Translations under genes and position numbers: made by a program
Notes under the pieces: model-generated
Told to the model about the DNA's origin: nothing
Seen by the model: only the letters and a program-made list of their open reading frames with translations
Databases searched by the model: none
In this document: in pieces, positions 15,893-23,096 of the stretch
Layout of the letters: each line of letters begins with the position of its first letter
Position numbering within the stretch: the stretch's first letter is position 1
NCBI GenBank assembly: GCA_023392285.1
Contig: JAEVZK010000140.1
Location: forward strand, 1 to 38,039
DNA: 38,039 bases
Origin: Armatimonadota bacterium
GTDB taxonomy: Bacteria > Armatimonadota > Fimbriimonadia > Fimbriimonadales > Fimbriimonadaceae
Direction: 5' to 3'

Positions 15893-16771
15893 CTACTTAA
15901 AAACATTTGATATGTGCTGCCGTGTAACGGTGGTCATATCTCTTAACGATGCCGATGCGATTCGATGAATGCGCGGTTCGGAGCGAAGCCATGTTCGCTG
16001 CCGCTTGGCGTATTGCCTCGTCTGAATGATCGTTGTCATTCTCGCTTCATCGAAGTCGATTTTGCGTTCCAGATGATCCCAGAATAATCGATATCCAATC
16101 GCTCTGAACGCTGGATCGGCTCGACTAAAACCCTGTGCTCTCAAACCCTCGATCTCGTTTACCCAACCATTCTGCACCATTTCATCCACCCTTTGTATGA
16201 AGCGTTGCTCAAGGTCCTGAGGATCACACTCAATAGCGAATTTGAGTCGCTGGAACTGCGGAACCTTAACTGGAGCCCCGGCTGGTGAAGCCATCCGCTC
16301 CAAGGCGCGACGAACTCTTACTGGATTATTCAGATCGGTTTTCGCGGCCAGGGCGGGAAATTCGTTGACGAGACGAACTCGCAGTTCACTCATTGGCGTG
16401 TTTTCCAACTCCTTCCGTAGCGCCGGATCCGGCGATGGTTGCATCGCAGAATATTCCTCGAAAAGCGCACGAATGTAGAGTCCGGTTCCCCCGACAACAA
16501 CCACATTCCGGCCGGCAGCGTACGCCGCTTCCAAGATCGCAACGCAGCGGCTAACCCATTCGCCAACTCCAAAGGCTTCATTGGGGTTCTTAATATCGAG
16601 GAGCTCATAGCGCGACTTCGCCTCTGGCTTTGCCGTCCCAATGTCGAGGCCGCGGTAGATTTGAAAAGCATCCGCATTGACGAGCAGCGCGTTCAGCTCA
16701 TCAGAAATAGATTCGGCCAGCGGGGTCTTGCCGCTGGCCGTTGGTCCCATCACTGCGATCAGCAGGGGCAT
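15893..16771 (-). CDS. miaA: tRNA dimethylallyltransferase MiaA
   Basis: 292 residues. It prenylates A37 of tRNAs reading U-starting codons. Visible motifs are the P-loop GPTASGKT (9-16), the DAFQIYRGLDIGTAKP block that corresponds to the usual D-S-x-Q-x-Y pattern, VVVVGGTGLYIRALFE, and the C-terminal TRQYAKRQRTWLR. In position 34 the common Ser of DSxQ is Ala, a conservative change. The ATG lies 3 bases after the stop of the OB-fold gene, and hfq follows after 8 bases. Confidence 0.95.
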   Translation of the reverse strand: MPLLIAVMGPTASGKTPLAESISDELNALLVNADAFQIYRGLDIGTAKPEAKSRYELLDIKNPNEAFGVGEWVSRCVAILEAAYAAGRNVVVVGGTGLYIRALFEEYSAMQPSPDPALRKELENTPMSELRVRLVNEFPALAAKTDLNNPVRVRRALERMASPAGAPVKVPQFQRLKFAIECDPQDLEQRFIQRVDEMVQNGWVNEIEGLRAQGFSRADPAFRAIGYRLFWDHLERKIDFDEARMTTIIQTRQYAKRQRTWLRSEPRIHRIASASLRDMTTVTRQHISNVFK

Positions 16772-16774
16772 GGG

Positions 16775-17182
16775 CTACTTGTCGAGAATCTTAACGCCAT
16801 TCTTTGCGCTCGCCTTCACGTCGGGCTTCTTGGTGACGTCGATCTCGTTCTTAACTGTAAAGGAGCCGATCGTCTTCTCCTTGACGAATGATCCAGTCAC
16901 TTCCACTTTTTGGCCATTCTTCGGAGCAGGCTTTAATTCGCCTTGGCCATAAACCTCAAGCTTTTTGGTGCCTTCGAGGACATCGAAAACAAAGTATGGG
17001 TGGCCTGCTTTGCTCGTCTTCTGTTTGAACTTGGCAACGGTGCCTTGCACCGTGATCACTTTGCCGTCGTACTTCGCAGCGCCCGTGAGGACATCAGCAA
17101 TCTTGATCTGTCCCGTCGCGAAGGCAATCGCAGCCACCGCGAAGAAAGTAAGCAAAAGCGAGAATCGGTTTGTAAGTTTCAT
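16775..17182 (-). CDS. Exported OB-fold-like protein
   Basis: 135 residues with a Sec-type signal peptide (MKLTNRFSLLLTFFAVAAIAFA). The mature part, KIADVLTGAAKYDGKVITVQ, then VAKFKQKTSKAGHPYFVFDV and KLEVYGQG..KNGQKVEVTGSF, looks like a small five-stranded OB fold of the 'tRNA_anti-like' type seen in bacterial envelope proteins. The ligand is unknown. It sits between apt and miaA with 3-base gaps on both sides, so it is certainly part of that operon although its location outside the cytoplasm differs from that of its neighbours. Confidence 0.78.
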   Translation of the reverse strand: MKLTNRFSLLLTFFAVAAIAFATGQIKIADVLTGAAKYDGKVITVQGTVAKFKQKTSKAGHPYFVFDVLEGTKKLEVYGQGELKPAPKNGQKVEVTGSFVKEKTIGSFTVKNEIDVTKKPDVKASAKNGVKILDK

Positions 17183-17185
17183 ATC

Positions 17186-17707
17186 TTAGAATTCCATCAG
17201 CGAGAGAACGGGGTAGCCGAGCAAAGTCTCGCGACCGTGCAAAAACTTCAGCTCGATGAGGCAACCAAAGCCGCAAACTTCGCCACCAAGGCGCTCCACC
17301 AGGCGAGCTGCGGCCGCTGCAGTGCCACCAGTTGCGAGAAGATCATCGACGATGTACGCCTTCTGCCCGGCACGGATCGCATCTTCGTGCATCTCAACCG
17401 TGTTCGTCCCATATTCGAGCGCATATTCCTCGGAAATCTTGTTGTAGGGGAGTTTCCCGAGCTTACGAGCCATCGCGAAAGGAACCTTGAGATCGAGCGC
17501 AACCGGAATGCCGAAGATGAAGCCACGGCTCTCTATTCCAACGATGACTTCCGCTCCCTTGGCGCGAGCATCCTCCGCGAGAAGGTCGACTGCTTGCTGC
17601 AGCGCTTCAGGGTTTTCGAGCACCGGGGTGATATCCTTGAATAGAATCCCAGGCTTTGGAAAATCGGGTACGTCTCGAATATATTTGGCCGCCAAAATCT
17701 CAGGCAT
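17186..17707 (-). CDS. apt: Adenine phosphoribosyltransferase
   Basis: 173 residues from the ATG at 17707. It salvages adenine to AMP using PRPP. Family features are the N-terminal IRDVPDFPKPGILFKDITP, GIESRGFIFG, and the PRPP loop VDDLLATGGTA (120-130). The frame is open for 33 further codons upstream, but those do not resemble Apt and run toward the divergent GH172 gene, so the ATG at 17707 is preferred. It is the first gene of the apt, OB-fold, miaA, hfq, dapF operon. The operon promoter should lie within the 58 bases shared with the divergent gene. Confidence 0.94.
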   Translation of the reverse strand: MPEILAAKYIRDVPDFPKPGILFKDITPVLENPEALQQAVDLLAEDARAKGAEVIVGIESRGFIFGIPVALDLKVPFAMARKLGKLPYNKISEEYALEYGTNTVEMHEDAIRAGQKAYIVDDLLATGGTAAAAARLVERLGGEVCGFGCLIELKFLHGRETLLGYPVLSLMEF

Positions 17708-17765
17708 ATTCGCCGAGGATACCTGCGGGTGACCAGACGAGGCATGTGTGGAGTAATCTCCGCCA

Positions 17766-19775
17766 ATGCTTCGATCGTCGGCAATTGCCCTTCTGATCCT
17801 CCTCAACTCGGTTTCTTTTGCTCAAGTCTCAGTGAAGTCGATCTTGCAGGAGACGATCGATATGACCAGCCTCACACGAAGGCCAAAGCCCTACTTTAAG
17901 GAAGCTCAAGCCAGCAGCTACGATCGTCGCAGCACAACACCCGGAACTCCTGATTGGTTCGCCAACGGTGATGCCGGGAACTTCATCCGAATTGAAGAGC
18001 GAGACGGACGCAAAGAAAGAGTGATGGCCGATCTTACCGGCCCCGGAGCAGTGGTGAGAATCTGGTCGGCCAATCCGGCTGGCACATTGCGCTTTTATTT
18101 CGATGGAGAAGCAGAGCCGCGATGGTCAGCCAAAGCTACAGATCTGCTCAGTGGGAAAGTGGCTCCATTTGGAGAGCCTTTCGGATACGTTGCCGCAAGA
18201 GGATGGAACCTTTACGCGCCTCTCCCTTATGCCAAATCATTAAAGATCACGGTAGACGATAGCGACAAGGATGGATCGAAAAACATGTACTATCATGTCG
18301 GCTATCGCACCTACGAAGCAGGCACTGAGGTTACGACCTTTGACCCAAACGCGCTCGATACGGAAATGATCGAGCAGATTGGAAGAGCGATCCAGCGTCC
18401 CTACACGCCGCTATATAATATCGATCCAGTCACCCGCCGCTTGCCCGCTGAAAAAGAGCTCAACCTTGGACTTCCGAAGGGGCCCAGGGCAATCACCTAT
18501 CTCTCAATTCTGCTTCAGAGAGAGAAACCCAAACTCAAGCGAGGAGAAGTCGAACCCCTCATCATCAAATATGATGATCCGCGCCAGCTTCACAACCTCA
18601 TGCGGAAAGTGGAAATTGAAATGACATTCGACGGGGAACTCTGCGTTCGTGCTCCTATTGGAGACTTTTTCGGAGCCATGCCCGAACGCGATCCGTATCA
18701 GACCAATGCGATGGGGGTGAAACCAGATGGCACTATGGTTTGCCGATTCGCGATGCCATACGCAAAAAGCGCGTCCATCAAGATTAAAAACACGGGAACC
18801 GAGAATGTCCTCATTTCAAGCTTCACCGAAACCCTGCCGTACAAATGGGGAGAAGACAGCTACCACTTTAAGGCGCAGTGGACGGGAGAACACGGCAGCA
18901 CTCGGCCATTTCGAGACATGAATTTCCTCACGACGACCGGCGAGGGGATCTTTGTCGGCGACAACCTGCTCATTAGCAATCCTGCACCCGGCTGGTGGGG
19001 AGAAGGCGACGAGAAGATTTATATAGATGGAGAAACTTTCCCCAGCACCTTTGGAACCGGAACCGAAGACTATTACGGCTACGCCTGGTCAAACCCGGAA
19101 GTCTTTATGCGTCCGTATCATGCGCAGCCGCATACCGAGCCTCCAACGAATTTCGGGCACAGTCAGGTGATGAGATTTCACATCATGGATCCTTATCCGT
19201 TCGAGAAATCTTTTCAGTTCGACATGGAGATGTGGCATTGGCAGGAAGTAGAAGCCACTTATGTACACACCGCGTACTGGTATGCCAAACAAGGAACTCC
19301 AGGGCCAGCTAGACTCGATCCGAAGCTGAAAACGGTTTATGAGTTGGTCCGCCCAGCGCCCGTCGAAGGAGCGATCGAGGGCGAAAACATGACGATTATC
19401 TCCAAGACCGGCGGAGAAACGGAGAAACAGGGCGGATTCTGGCAAACTTCTGGAGAATCGCAACTGTGGTGGAAAGATGGCAAGCCGGGCGATAAGCTGA
19501 CGTTAACCTTGCCCGTAAAGGAAGCAGGGAAGTTCCGACTGGTCGGCAATTTCTGCTACGCGCCGGATTATGGGCAGATGAAGATTTCTCTCGATGGAAA
19601 AGAAGTGAAGTCGGTCGACTTTTACAGCAAAGCTCTCGATTGGAAAAAGCTCGATCTTGGGCGCTTCGATCTCACCATGGGAGATCATCAGCTAGAAATC
19701 GAAATAATCGGTGCGAACGAAGCCGCAGAAAAGCGCTACATGTTTGGGCTCGACTATCTCAAACTGGAAAAATAG
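17766..19775 (+). CDS. Secreted GH172 (DUF2961) glycoside hydrolase
   Basis: 669 residues with a Sec signal peptide (MLRSSAIALLILLNSVSFAQ). Residues about 30-385 form the DUF2961 double jelly-roll, with ERVMADLTGPGAVVRIWSAN near the start and GTGTEDYYGYAWSNPE (from Gly430) as the most conserved block, containing the Glu-Asp pair typical of the family. Characterised GH172 members act on difructose anhydride and D-arabinofuranosides; the substrate here is unknown. Residues about 540-669 form an extra beta-sandwich, possibly carbohydrate-binding (KLTLTLPVKEAGKFRLVGNF, then HQLEIEII). It is divergent from apt. No transporter or regulator is adjacent, so it probably acts alone outside the cell. 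Confidence 0.88.
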   Translation: MLRSSAIALLILLNSVSFAQVSVKSILQETIDMTSLTRRPKPYFKEAQASSYDRRSTTPGTPDWFANGDAGNFIRIEERDGRKERVMADLTGPGAVVRIWSANPAGTLRFYFDGEAEPRWSAKATDLLSGKVAPFGEPFGYVAARGWNLYAPLPYAKSLKITVDDSDKDGSKNMYYHVGYRTYEAGTEVTTFDPNALDTEMIEQIGRAIQRPYTPLYNIDPVTRRLPAEKELNLGLPKGPRAITYLSILLQREKPKLKRGEVEPLIIKYDDPRQLHNLMRKVEIEMTFDGELCVRAPIGDFFGAMPERDPYQTNAMGVKPDGTMVCRFAMPYAKSASIKIKNTGTENVLISSFTETLPYKWGEDSYHFKAQWTGEHGSTRPFRDMNFLTTTGEGIFVGDNLLISNPAPGWWGEGDEKIYIDGETFPSTFGTGTEDYYGYAWSNPEVFMRPYHAQPHTEPPTNFGHSQVMRFHIMDPYPFEKSFQFDMEMWHWQEVEATYVHTAYWYAKQGTPGPARLDPKLKTVYELVRPAPVEGAIEGENMTIISKTGGETEKQGGFWQTSGESQLWWKDGKPGDKLTLTLPVKEAGKFRLVGNFCYAPDYGQMKISLDGKEVKSVDFYSKALDWKKLDLGRFDLTMGDHQLEIEIIGANEAAEKRYMFGLDYLKLEK

Positions 19776-19784
19776 GGCGGTGTC

Positions 19785-20426
19785 TCACCCCGTACTTTCC
19801 AAAGGGAGCGCACTAGTTCCCGAGTAGATGCCCACGGGAAAAGAAGGCACCGAAACTAGCTTTGAAGTCATCGCAATCACGCGAAACCAAGTCTCCTTGC
19901 CCGGAGCGTAGCCGTGCAAGACAACCCGAGTGCAGGTGCATACCTTCACCATCTTCCACCCTTCGTCGGGGCTGCGCGCCTCGACGGTAAACATGACCGA
20001 GCGGCCGCTGCCTCCCCGATCCCATTGAAGGACAACCGAGCCATTTACCGCTGGAATCACTCGGACTATCTTCGGTGTGAAGGGCTTGGCGGAAGTTCTT
20101 CGGCGGCGGGCTTCCAAACCCAGATTGACGATCATCTCTGTGCTCACATTAGGGTTTGCGTACACCATCGCGGCGATCGTGCTGAGGGTTTTCGCGATGG
20201 CTAGCTTCTCCGTGGCCTTTCGCTGCGTCGCCGCTCGATCAGCGGCTTTCGCTTCGGCAGACTCGTTGATCGCTTCGTTGAGATTTGCCTCGCAGGCGAC
20301 GAGCTTATCCCTGAGGTCGGCCGGAATCCCGTAAGGATTCGTGTGCCCATCTCCCAAGATGGCGACCATGTGCGCACCCATCGTGCTCAGTTTCTCTATC
20401 TTGACCTTCTGAAAGTCGTTTCCCAC
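19785..20426 (-). CDS. Fibronectin type III-like protein of unknown function
   Basis: 213 residues from GTG 20426, which has a perfect AGGAGG at 20438-20443, 11 bases upstream. The N-terminal half is helical and Ala-rich (LRDKLVACEANLNEAINESA and KAADRAATQRKATEKL). A linker, ANPNVSTEMIVNLGLEARRRR, leads to a C-terminal beta-sandwich (VIPAVNGSVVLQWDRGGSG to the end) with the WFRVIAMTSK strand expected of FnIII. Similar helical-plus-FnIII proteins occur in Planctomycetes and Armatimonadota, with no known role. There is no signal peptide or lipobox. It converges on the GH172 gene with a 9-base gap. Confidence 0.72.
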   Translation of the reverse strand: MGNDFQKVKIEKLSTMGAHMVAILGDGHTNPYGIPADLRDKLVACEANLNEAINESAEAKAADRAATQRKATEKLAIAKTLSTIAAMVYANPNVSTEMIVNLGLEARRRRTSAKPFTPKIVRVIPAVNGSVVLQWDRGGSGRSVMFTVEARSPDEGWKMVKVCTCTRVVLHGYAPGKETWFRVIAMTSKLVSVPSFPVGIYSGTSALPLESTG

Positions 20427-20733
20427 TCGTCAACAATCCTCCTGTTAAGAGATCATCGGCAATTTCGCCCCCAATCTTCCCATTTCTCCGCAAAAAATTG
20501 GCTCGCGACCGGAGAAGCCGCGCACCGGCGTGGTTCGCGTGTGCACCGCAGCCGCTTGCGTGCACAACGCAGCGTCTGCGCTGATCACCAGCGGCCGTTT
20601 GTTGCTCACCAGACCCGCTAGGGTGCGCACCGTTGCGGGCATGGTGTGCAGATTCTCTGGGCAGCTTCGCACCTAAAAGCGAGCATTGCAGTAGCGCAGA
20701 CCCGTTTTCGGTACTCTCAGACCCGAAGCGTTG
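20427..20733. other. 307-base intergenic region rich in GTGCGC/GTGCAC palindromes
   Basis: This space lies between the divergent starts of the FnIII gene and the zinc-ribbon gene. Besides the FnIII ribosome site it holds GTGCAC at 20541-20546 and 20560-20565, a CAGCG-TCTG-CGCTG hairpin at 20570-20583, and the palindrome GGTGCGCACC at 20622-20631. It is more G+C-rich than its neighbours. It could be a structured RNA or repeat element. I see no tRNA and no clear promoter. Confidence 0.4.
20445..20642 (-). CDS. Possible short ORF upstream of the FnIII gene
   Basis: From ATG 20642 (or GTG 20672) a frame of 65 (or 75) codons ends with TAA 18 bases before the FnIII start, so its end overlaps the approach to that gene's ribosome site. 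The codons end mostly in G or C. The product, MPATVRTLAGLVSNKRPLVI and on, has four Cys in the longer form but no recognisable domain. It coincides with the palindrome-rich stretch, so it may be a chance frame in a repeat or structured RNA rather than a gene. Confidence 0.2.
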   Translation of the reverse strand: MPATVRTLAGLVSNKRPLVISADAALCTQAAAVHTRTTPVRGFSGREPIFCGEMGRLGAKLPMIS

Positions 20734-21063
20734 ATGAGTTCCAACCCAAAGATCCTTCCTCTGATCGCGATCGCGGCGATCTTTTCGATGCTGGCAGTCG
20801 TGCTCCTGCCGATGCCAGGATGGGCGGGAACGTGTGCCATGATCGCGCTTGTCAGCATCTGCTGCGCAGCTTTTCAAGCCATTCAAGCCAAGAAAGGAGA
20901 TCGATTCGATCTTAATGCCTTGCGCAGGATTCACGAAAGGGAAGAACTCGACGCGATCGACGTCCCTGACGTGGACGAGGATGCGACGATCCTTTGCATC
21001 CATTGCGGAGAAGTATTCGATCCCAAGTTTGGCGTGTGTCCACGCTGCGGTTCGTCGAATTAG
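20734..21063 (+). CDS. Small membrane protein with C-terminal zinc ribbon
   Basis: 109 residues. Two hydrophobic segments (ILPLIAIAAIFSMLAVVLL and GTCAMIALVSICCAAFQAI) form a short hairpin. A charged helix follows (RFDLNALRRIHEREELDA), then a zinc ribbon CIHCGEVFDPKFGVCPRCG with two CxxC pairs facing the cytoplasm or outside. Function unknown; such tethered ribbons often recruit partners. ATG at 20734 is preferred to the preceding TTG. Its TAG stop overlaps the stop of the convergent SRPBCC gene by 4 bases. Confidence 0.75.
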   Translation: MSSNPKILPLIAIAAIFSMLAVVLLPMPGWAGTCAMIALVSICCAAFQAIQAKKGDRFDLNALRRIHEREELDAIDVPDVDEDATILCIHCGEVFDPKFGVCPRCGSSN

Positions 21064-21776
21064 CGAACGCTGGCGCGATTCTTCACTGAATCTCTCTCCG
21101 CGGCTACGACTGATCCCACTTCCATGATCCTCTTAAAGCGCTGAAGATCTGCTTGAACTTGCTTTTGGGGATCGTTGCCCAACATTCTTGCGACGAAGGC
21201 GCCGAATAGATCGGCGGGCGGATCGTAACGGAAGACGACTCGAATGCGGGTGCCATCGTTTTCGTCTTCGAAATGGACGGAGCCGGCATTGTCTACCCCC
21301 GATCCTTCCAGCGATTCCCACGCGATGAGCTCGTTTTCGACATCGTTGATGATGCGGGCATCCCAAGTGATGATCATTCCGGCGGGTGCGCGTGAAATCC
21401 AGCGAGACTCGACGTCGTTCAGCTCGACAACCTTCACGAGATGATCCATGAACACGGGCAGATTTTCTAGGTTGCGCCAGATGCGATAAAGCTCCTCACG
21501 AGGTTTCTGAACGAAGACTTCAGCCTCGACGCGAACATTTTGCTTTCCGACTCCTGACGGCTTATTCGAGACATCTAGGCCAATGGCTTGATAGAGACGG
21601 CGATAACCCTGCTGGCCTCGGTAGATAAGACCTAGCCCGGCAGCCTTGAAAAGCAGGCCCGAAAATCCGCCTTTTCGGTGCCCGGAGAGAAAGAGGAGCC
21701 CTCCCGTAACCAAAGCGCCGATATGTTCCACATCGGAGGCATCAATTGGCGTGCGCGTCTGCAGAGTCTTTTCCAT
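21060..21776 (-). CDS. SRPBCC/cyclase-like protein with an N-terminal membrane hairpin
   Basis: 238 residues from ATG 21776. The frame is open a further 151 codons upstream, but that part lies opposite the STN gene and has no protein-like features. Residues about 20-75 are hydrophobic with Gly (IGALVTGGLLFLSGHR and GLLFKAAGLGLIYRG), a DUF2892-like segment. Residues about 90-230 form a START/SRPBCC fold, as in polyketide cyclase/dehydrase-like proteins (VEAEVFVQKPREELYRIWRN, AGMIITWDARIINDVEN, GTRIRVVFRYDPP). The bound lipid or ligand is unknown. It is divergent from the STN-domain gene, 159 bases away. Confidence 0.82.
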   Translation of the reverse strand: MEKTLQTRTPIDASDVEHIGALVTGGLLFLSGHRKGGFSGLLFKAAGLGLIYRGQQGYRRLYQAIGLDVSNKPSGVGKQNVRVEAEVFVQKPREELYRIWRNLENLPVFMDHLVKVVELNDVESRWISRAPAGMIITWDARIINDVENELIAWESLEGSGVDNAGSVHFEDENDGTRIRVVFRYDPPADLFGAFVARMLGNDPQKQVQADLQRFKRIMEVGSVVAAERDSVKNRASVR

Positions 21777-21935
21777 GGCTGTTGATATGACTTGCTCTCC
21801 TGTGCTCGTGTTCGCGAAGTGCGCAACCGAACTTGCAGAAATTTCGCAGTTGCAGGACCTATTGGGAACCGCAAATGTTTTGCCTTGCGTACACACTGTA
21901 TTGCGCGGCGAAGCCGTGAAAAAGAGGATATTCGG

Positions 21936-23096
21936 ATGACAGGAAAGTTGATGATTGGCGCTTTGGCGCTTCTTGGTTCGGTCGCAGTTTTCGCTCGCAC
22001 TCAAGATCCGAGCTTTGAGTTTCCCGGAGCTAAGCACGTGGGCTATGAGCAGCACGTAAACCCGAGCAATGAAGCACGAACCGTTGTGTTGAGCCAGGAC
22101 GAGAAACAGGTAAGCGTCTCTTTTACCAATGCAACGAACGCGCAGGTTTTGGAATGGCTGAAAGGTCAAGGGCTGAACTTCGCCGTGGCCGACGATCAGC
22201 TCAATAAGAATGCGCGTATCAGCATCCAACTCAATAAGGTGAGCCTCGATCGTGCTTTACGCGCGATTGCACGAGCTTGGGATGGCCGATGGGTTTTGCA
22301 GGATGATGTTTATGTCTTCCGCAAATCCGCGTTCGGCCTTTTTGAATCGCCATCGGTTCCTTCAGCGGAAATCGCGCGTCAGTCCGAGCGCGAAAGGGCT
22401 GGCGGAGCTTGGCAGAAGCAAATGGAAGAAGAGGCGAAGAAGTGGAAAGACGGATCTGGCTTCAGCGCTCCTCAGCTTGCGGAGGGTCAAGTCTGGGTCG
22501 ACGGACAGCAAATGCCTTCGCCAAAAGCTTTCAGCTTTGAATCCAAAGACGGCAAGATCTTCATGAACGGCAAGGAAATGCCGATGCCGAAGATCATTGA
22601 AAAAAACGGCAAAGTCTACATGGACGGGAAAGAGCTTCCTTCACCGAAAGCTTTCAGCTTCGAATCGAAAGACGGCAAGATCTTCATGAACGGTAAGGAA
22701 ATGCCGATGCCGAAAATCGTTGAAAAGAACGGCAAAGTCTACATGGACGGGAAAGAACTTCCTTCGCCAAAAATGTTTCGGCTCGAGACCAAGAACGGAA
22801 AAACCTACTTGGATGGGAAAGAAGTCAAGGGACAGACTTGGACATTCGGCGATAAAGTAGGAAAAGAATGGCCCGCCATGCCATCTATGCCTCACACCAT
22901 GCGCGGCCAAGACATGGAAGGACTGTACGACTCCCTGACGACGATGCAGATGGAGACGATGAAGCGAAGAGGCTATTTGCTCTACAGCGATCTCAACAGC
23001 AAGCAACGGGCTTATCTGGGAACGATGGGCGGCGGTAGTTGGAGCATCAGCTTTAGCAACAACGGAAAGTCGCTGACGATCAAGAGCGATAAGTAG
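21936..23096 (+). CDS. Exported STN-domain protein with tandem 41-residue repeats
   Basis: 386 residues from ATG 21936, with AAGAGG about 8 bases upstream. Residues 1-20 are a signal peptide (MTGKLMIGALALLGSVAVFA). Residues about 58-130 resemble the STN domain of secretins and TonB receptors (VSVSFTNATNAQVLEWLKGQ, ISIQLNKVSLDRALRAIARA, VLQDDVYVFRK). A charged helix (150-172) precedes the repeats at 184-300. These read as six half-units of the form K-x-G-K-x-aromatic-M-x-G-K-E-x-P-x-P-K. A C-terminal region (310-386) ends in short beta-strands. There is no secretin pore domain or beta-barrel, so it is not a secretin. I know of no characterised protein like this. Surface or periplasmic scaffold is inference. 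Confidence 0.75.
   Translation: MTGKLMIGALALLGSVAVFARTQDPSFEFPGAKHVGYEQHVNPSNEARTVVLSQDEKQVSVSFTNATNAQVLEWLKGQGLNFAVADDQLNKNARISIQLNKVSLDRALRAIARAWDGRWVLQDDVYVFRKSAFGLFESPSVPSAEIARQSERERAGGAWQKQMEEEAKKWKDGSGFSAPQLAEGQVWVDGQQMPSPKAFSFESKDGKIFMNGKEMPMPKIIEKNGKVYMDGKELPSPKAFSFESKDGKIFMNGKEMPMPKIVEKNGKVYMDGKELPSPKMFRLETKNGKTYLDGKEVKGQTWTFGDKVGKEWPAMPSMPHTMRGQDMEGLYDSLTTMQMETMKRRGYLLYSDLNSKQRAYLGTMGGGSWSISFSNNGKSLTIKSDK
22515..22760 (+). repeat. Two tandem 123-bp coding repeats, plus a partial third
   Basis: Units at 22515-22637 and 22638-22760 are 41 codons each, with a partial third unit continuing to about 22840. I count 9 base differences between the two full units; 8 are silent and one changes Ile to Val. 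Each unit itself is two related half-units of about 20 codons. The frame is kept throughout. Confidence 0.9.

Noticed and set aside
20500..20640. CRISPR-like array
   Set aside because: Palindromic motifs are present, but there are no equal-length direct repeats with spacers and no cas genes.
21777..22229. N-terminal extension of the SRPBCC gene on the minus strand
   Set aside because: It overlaps the signal-peptide end of the STN gene and has no family-like residues; ATG 21776 gives the normal start.
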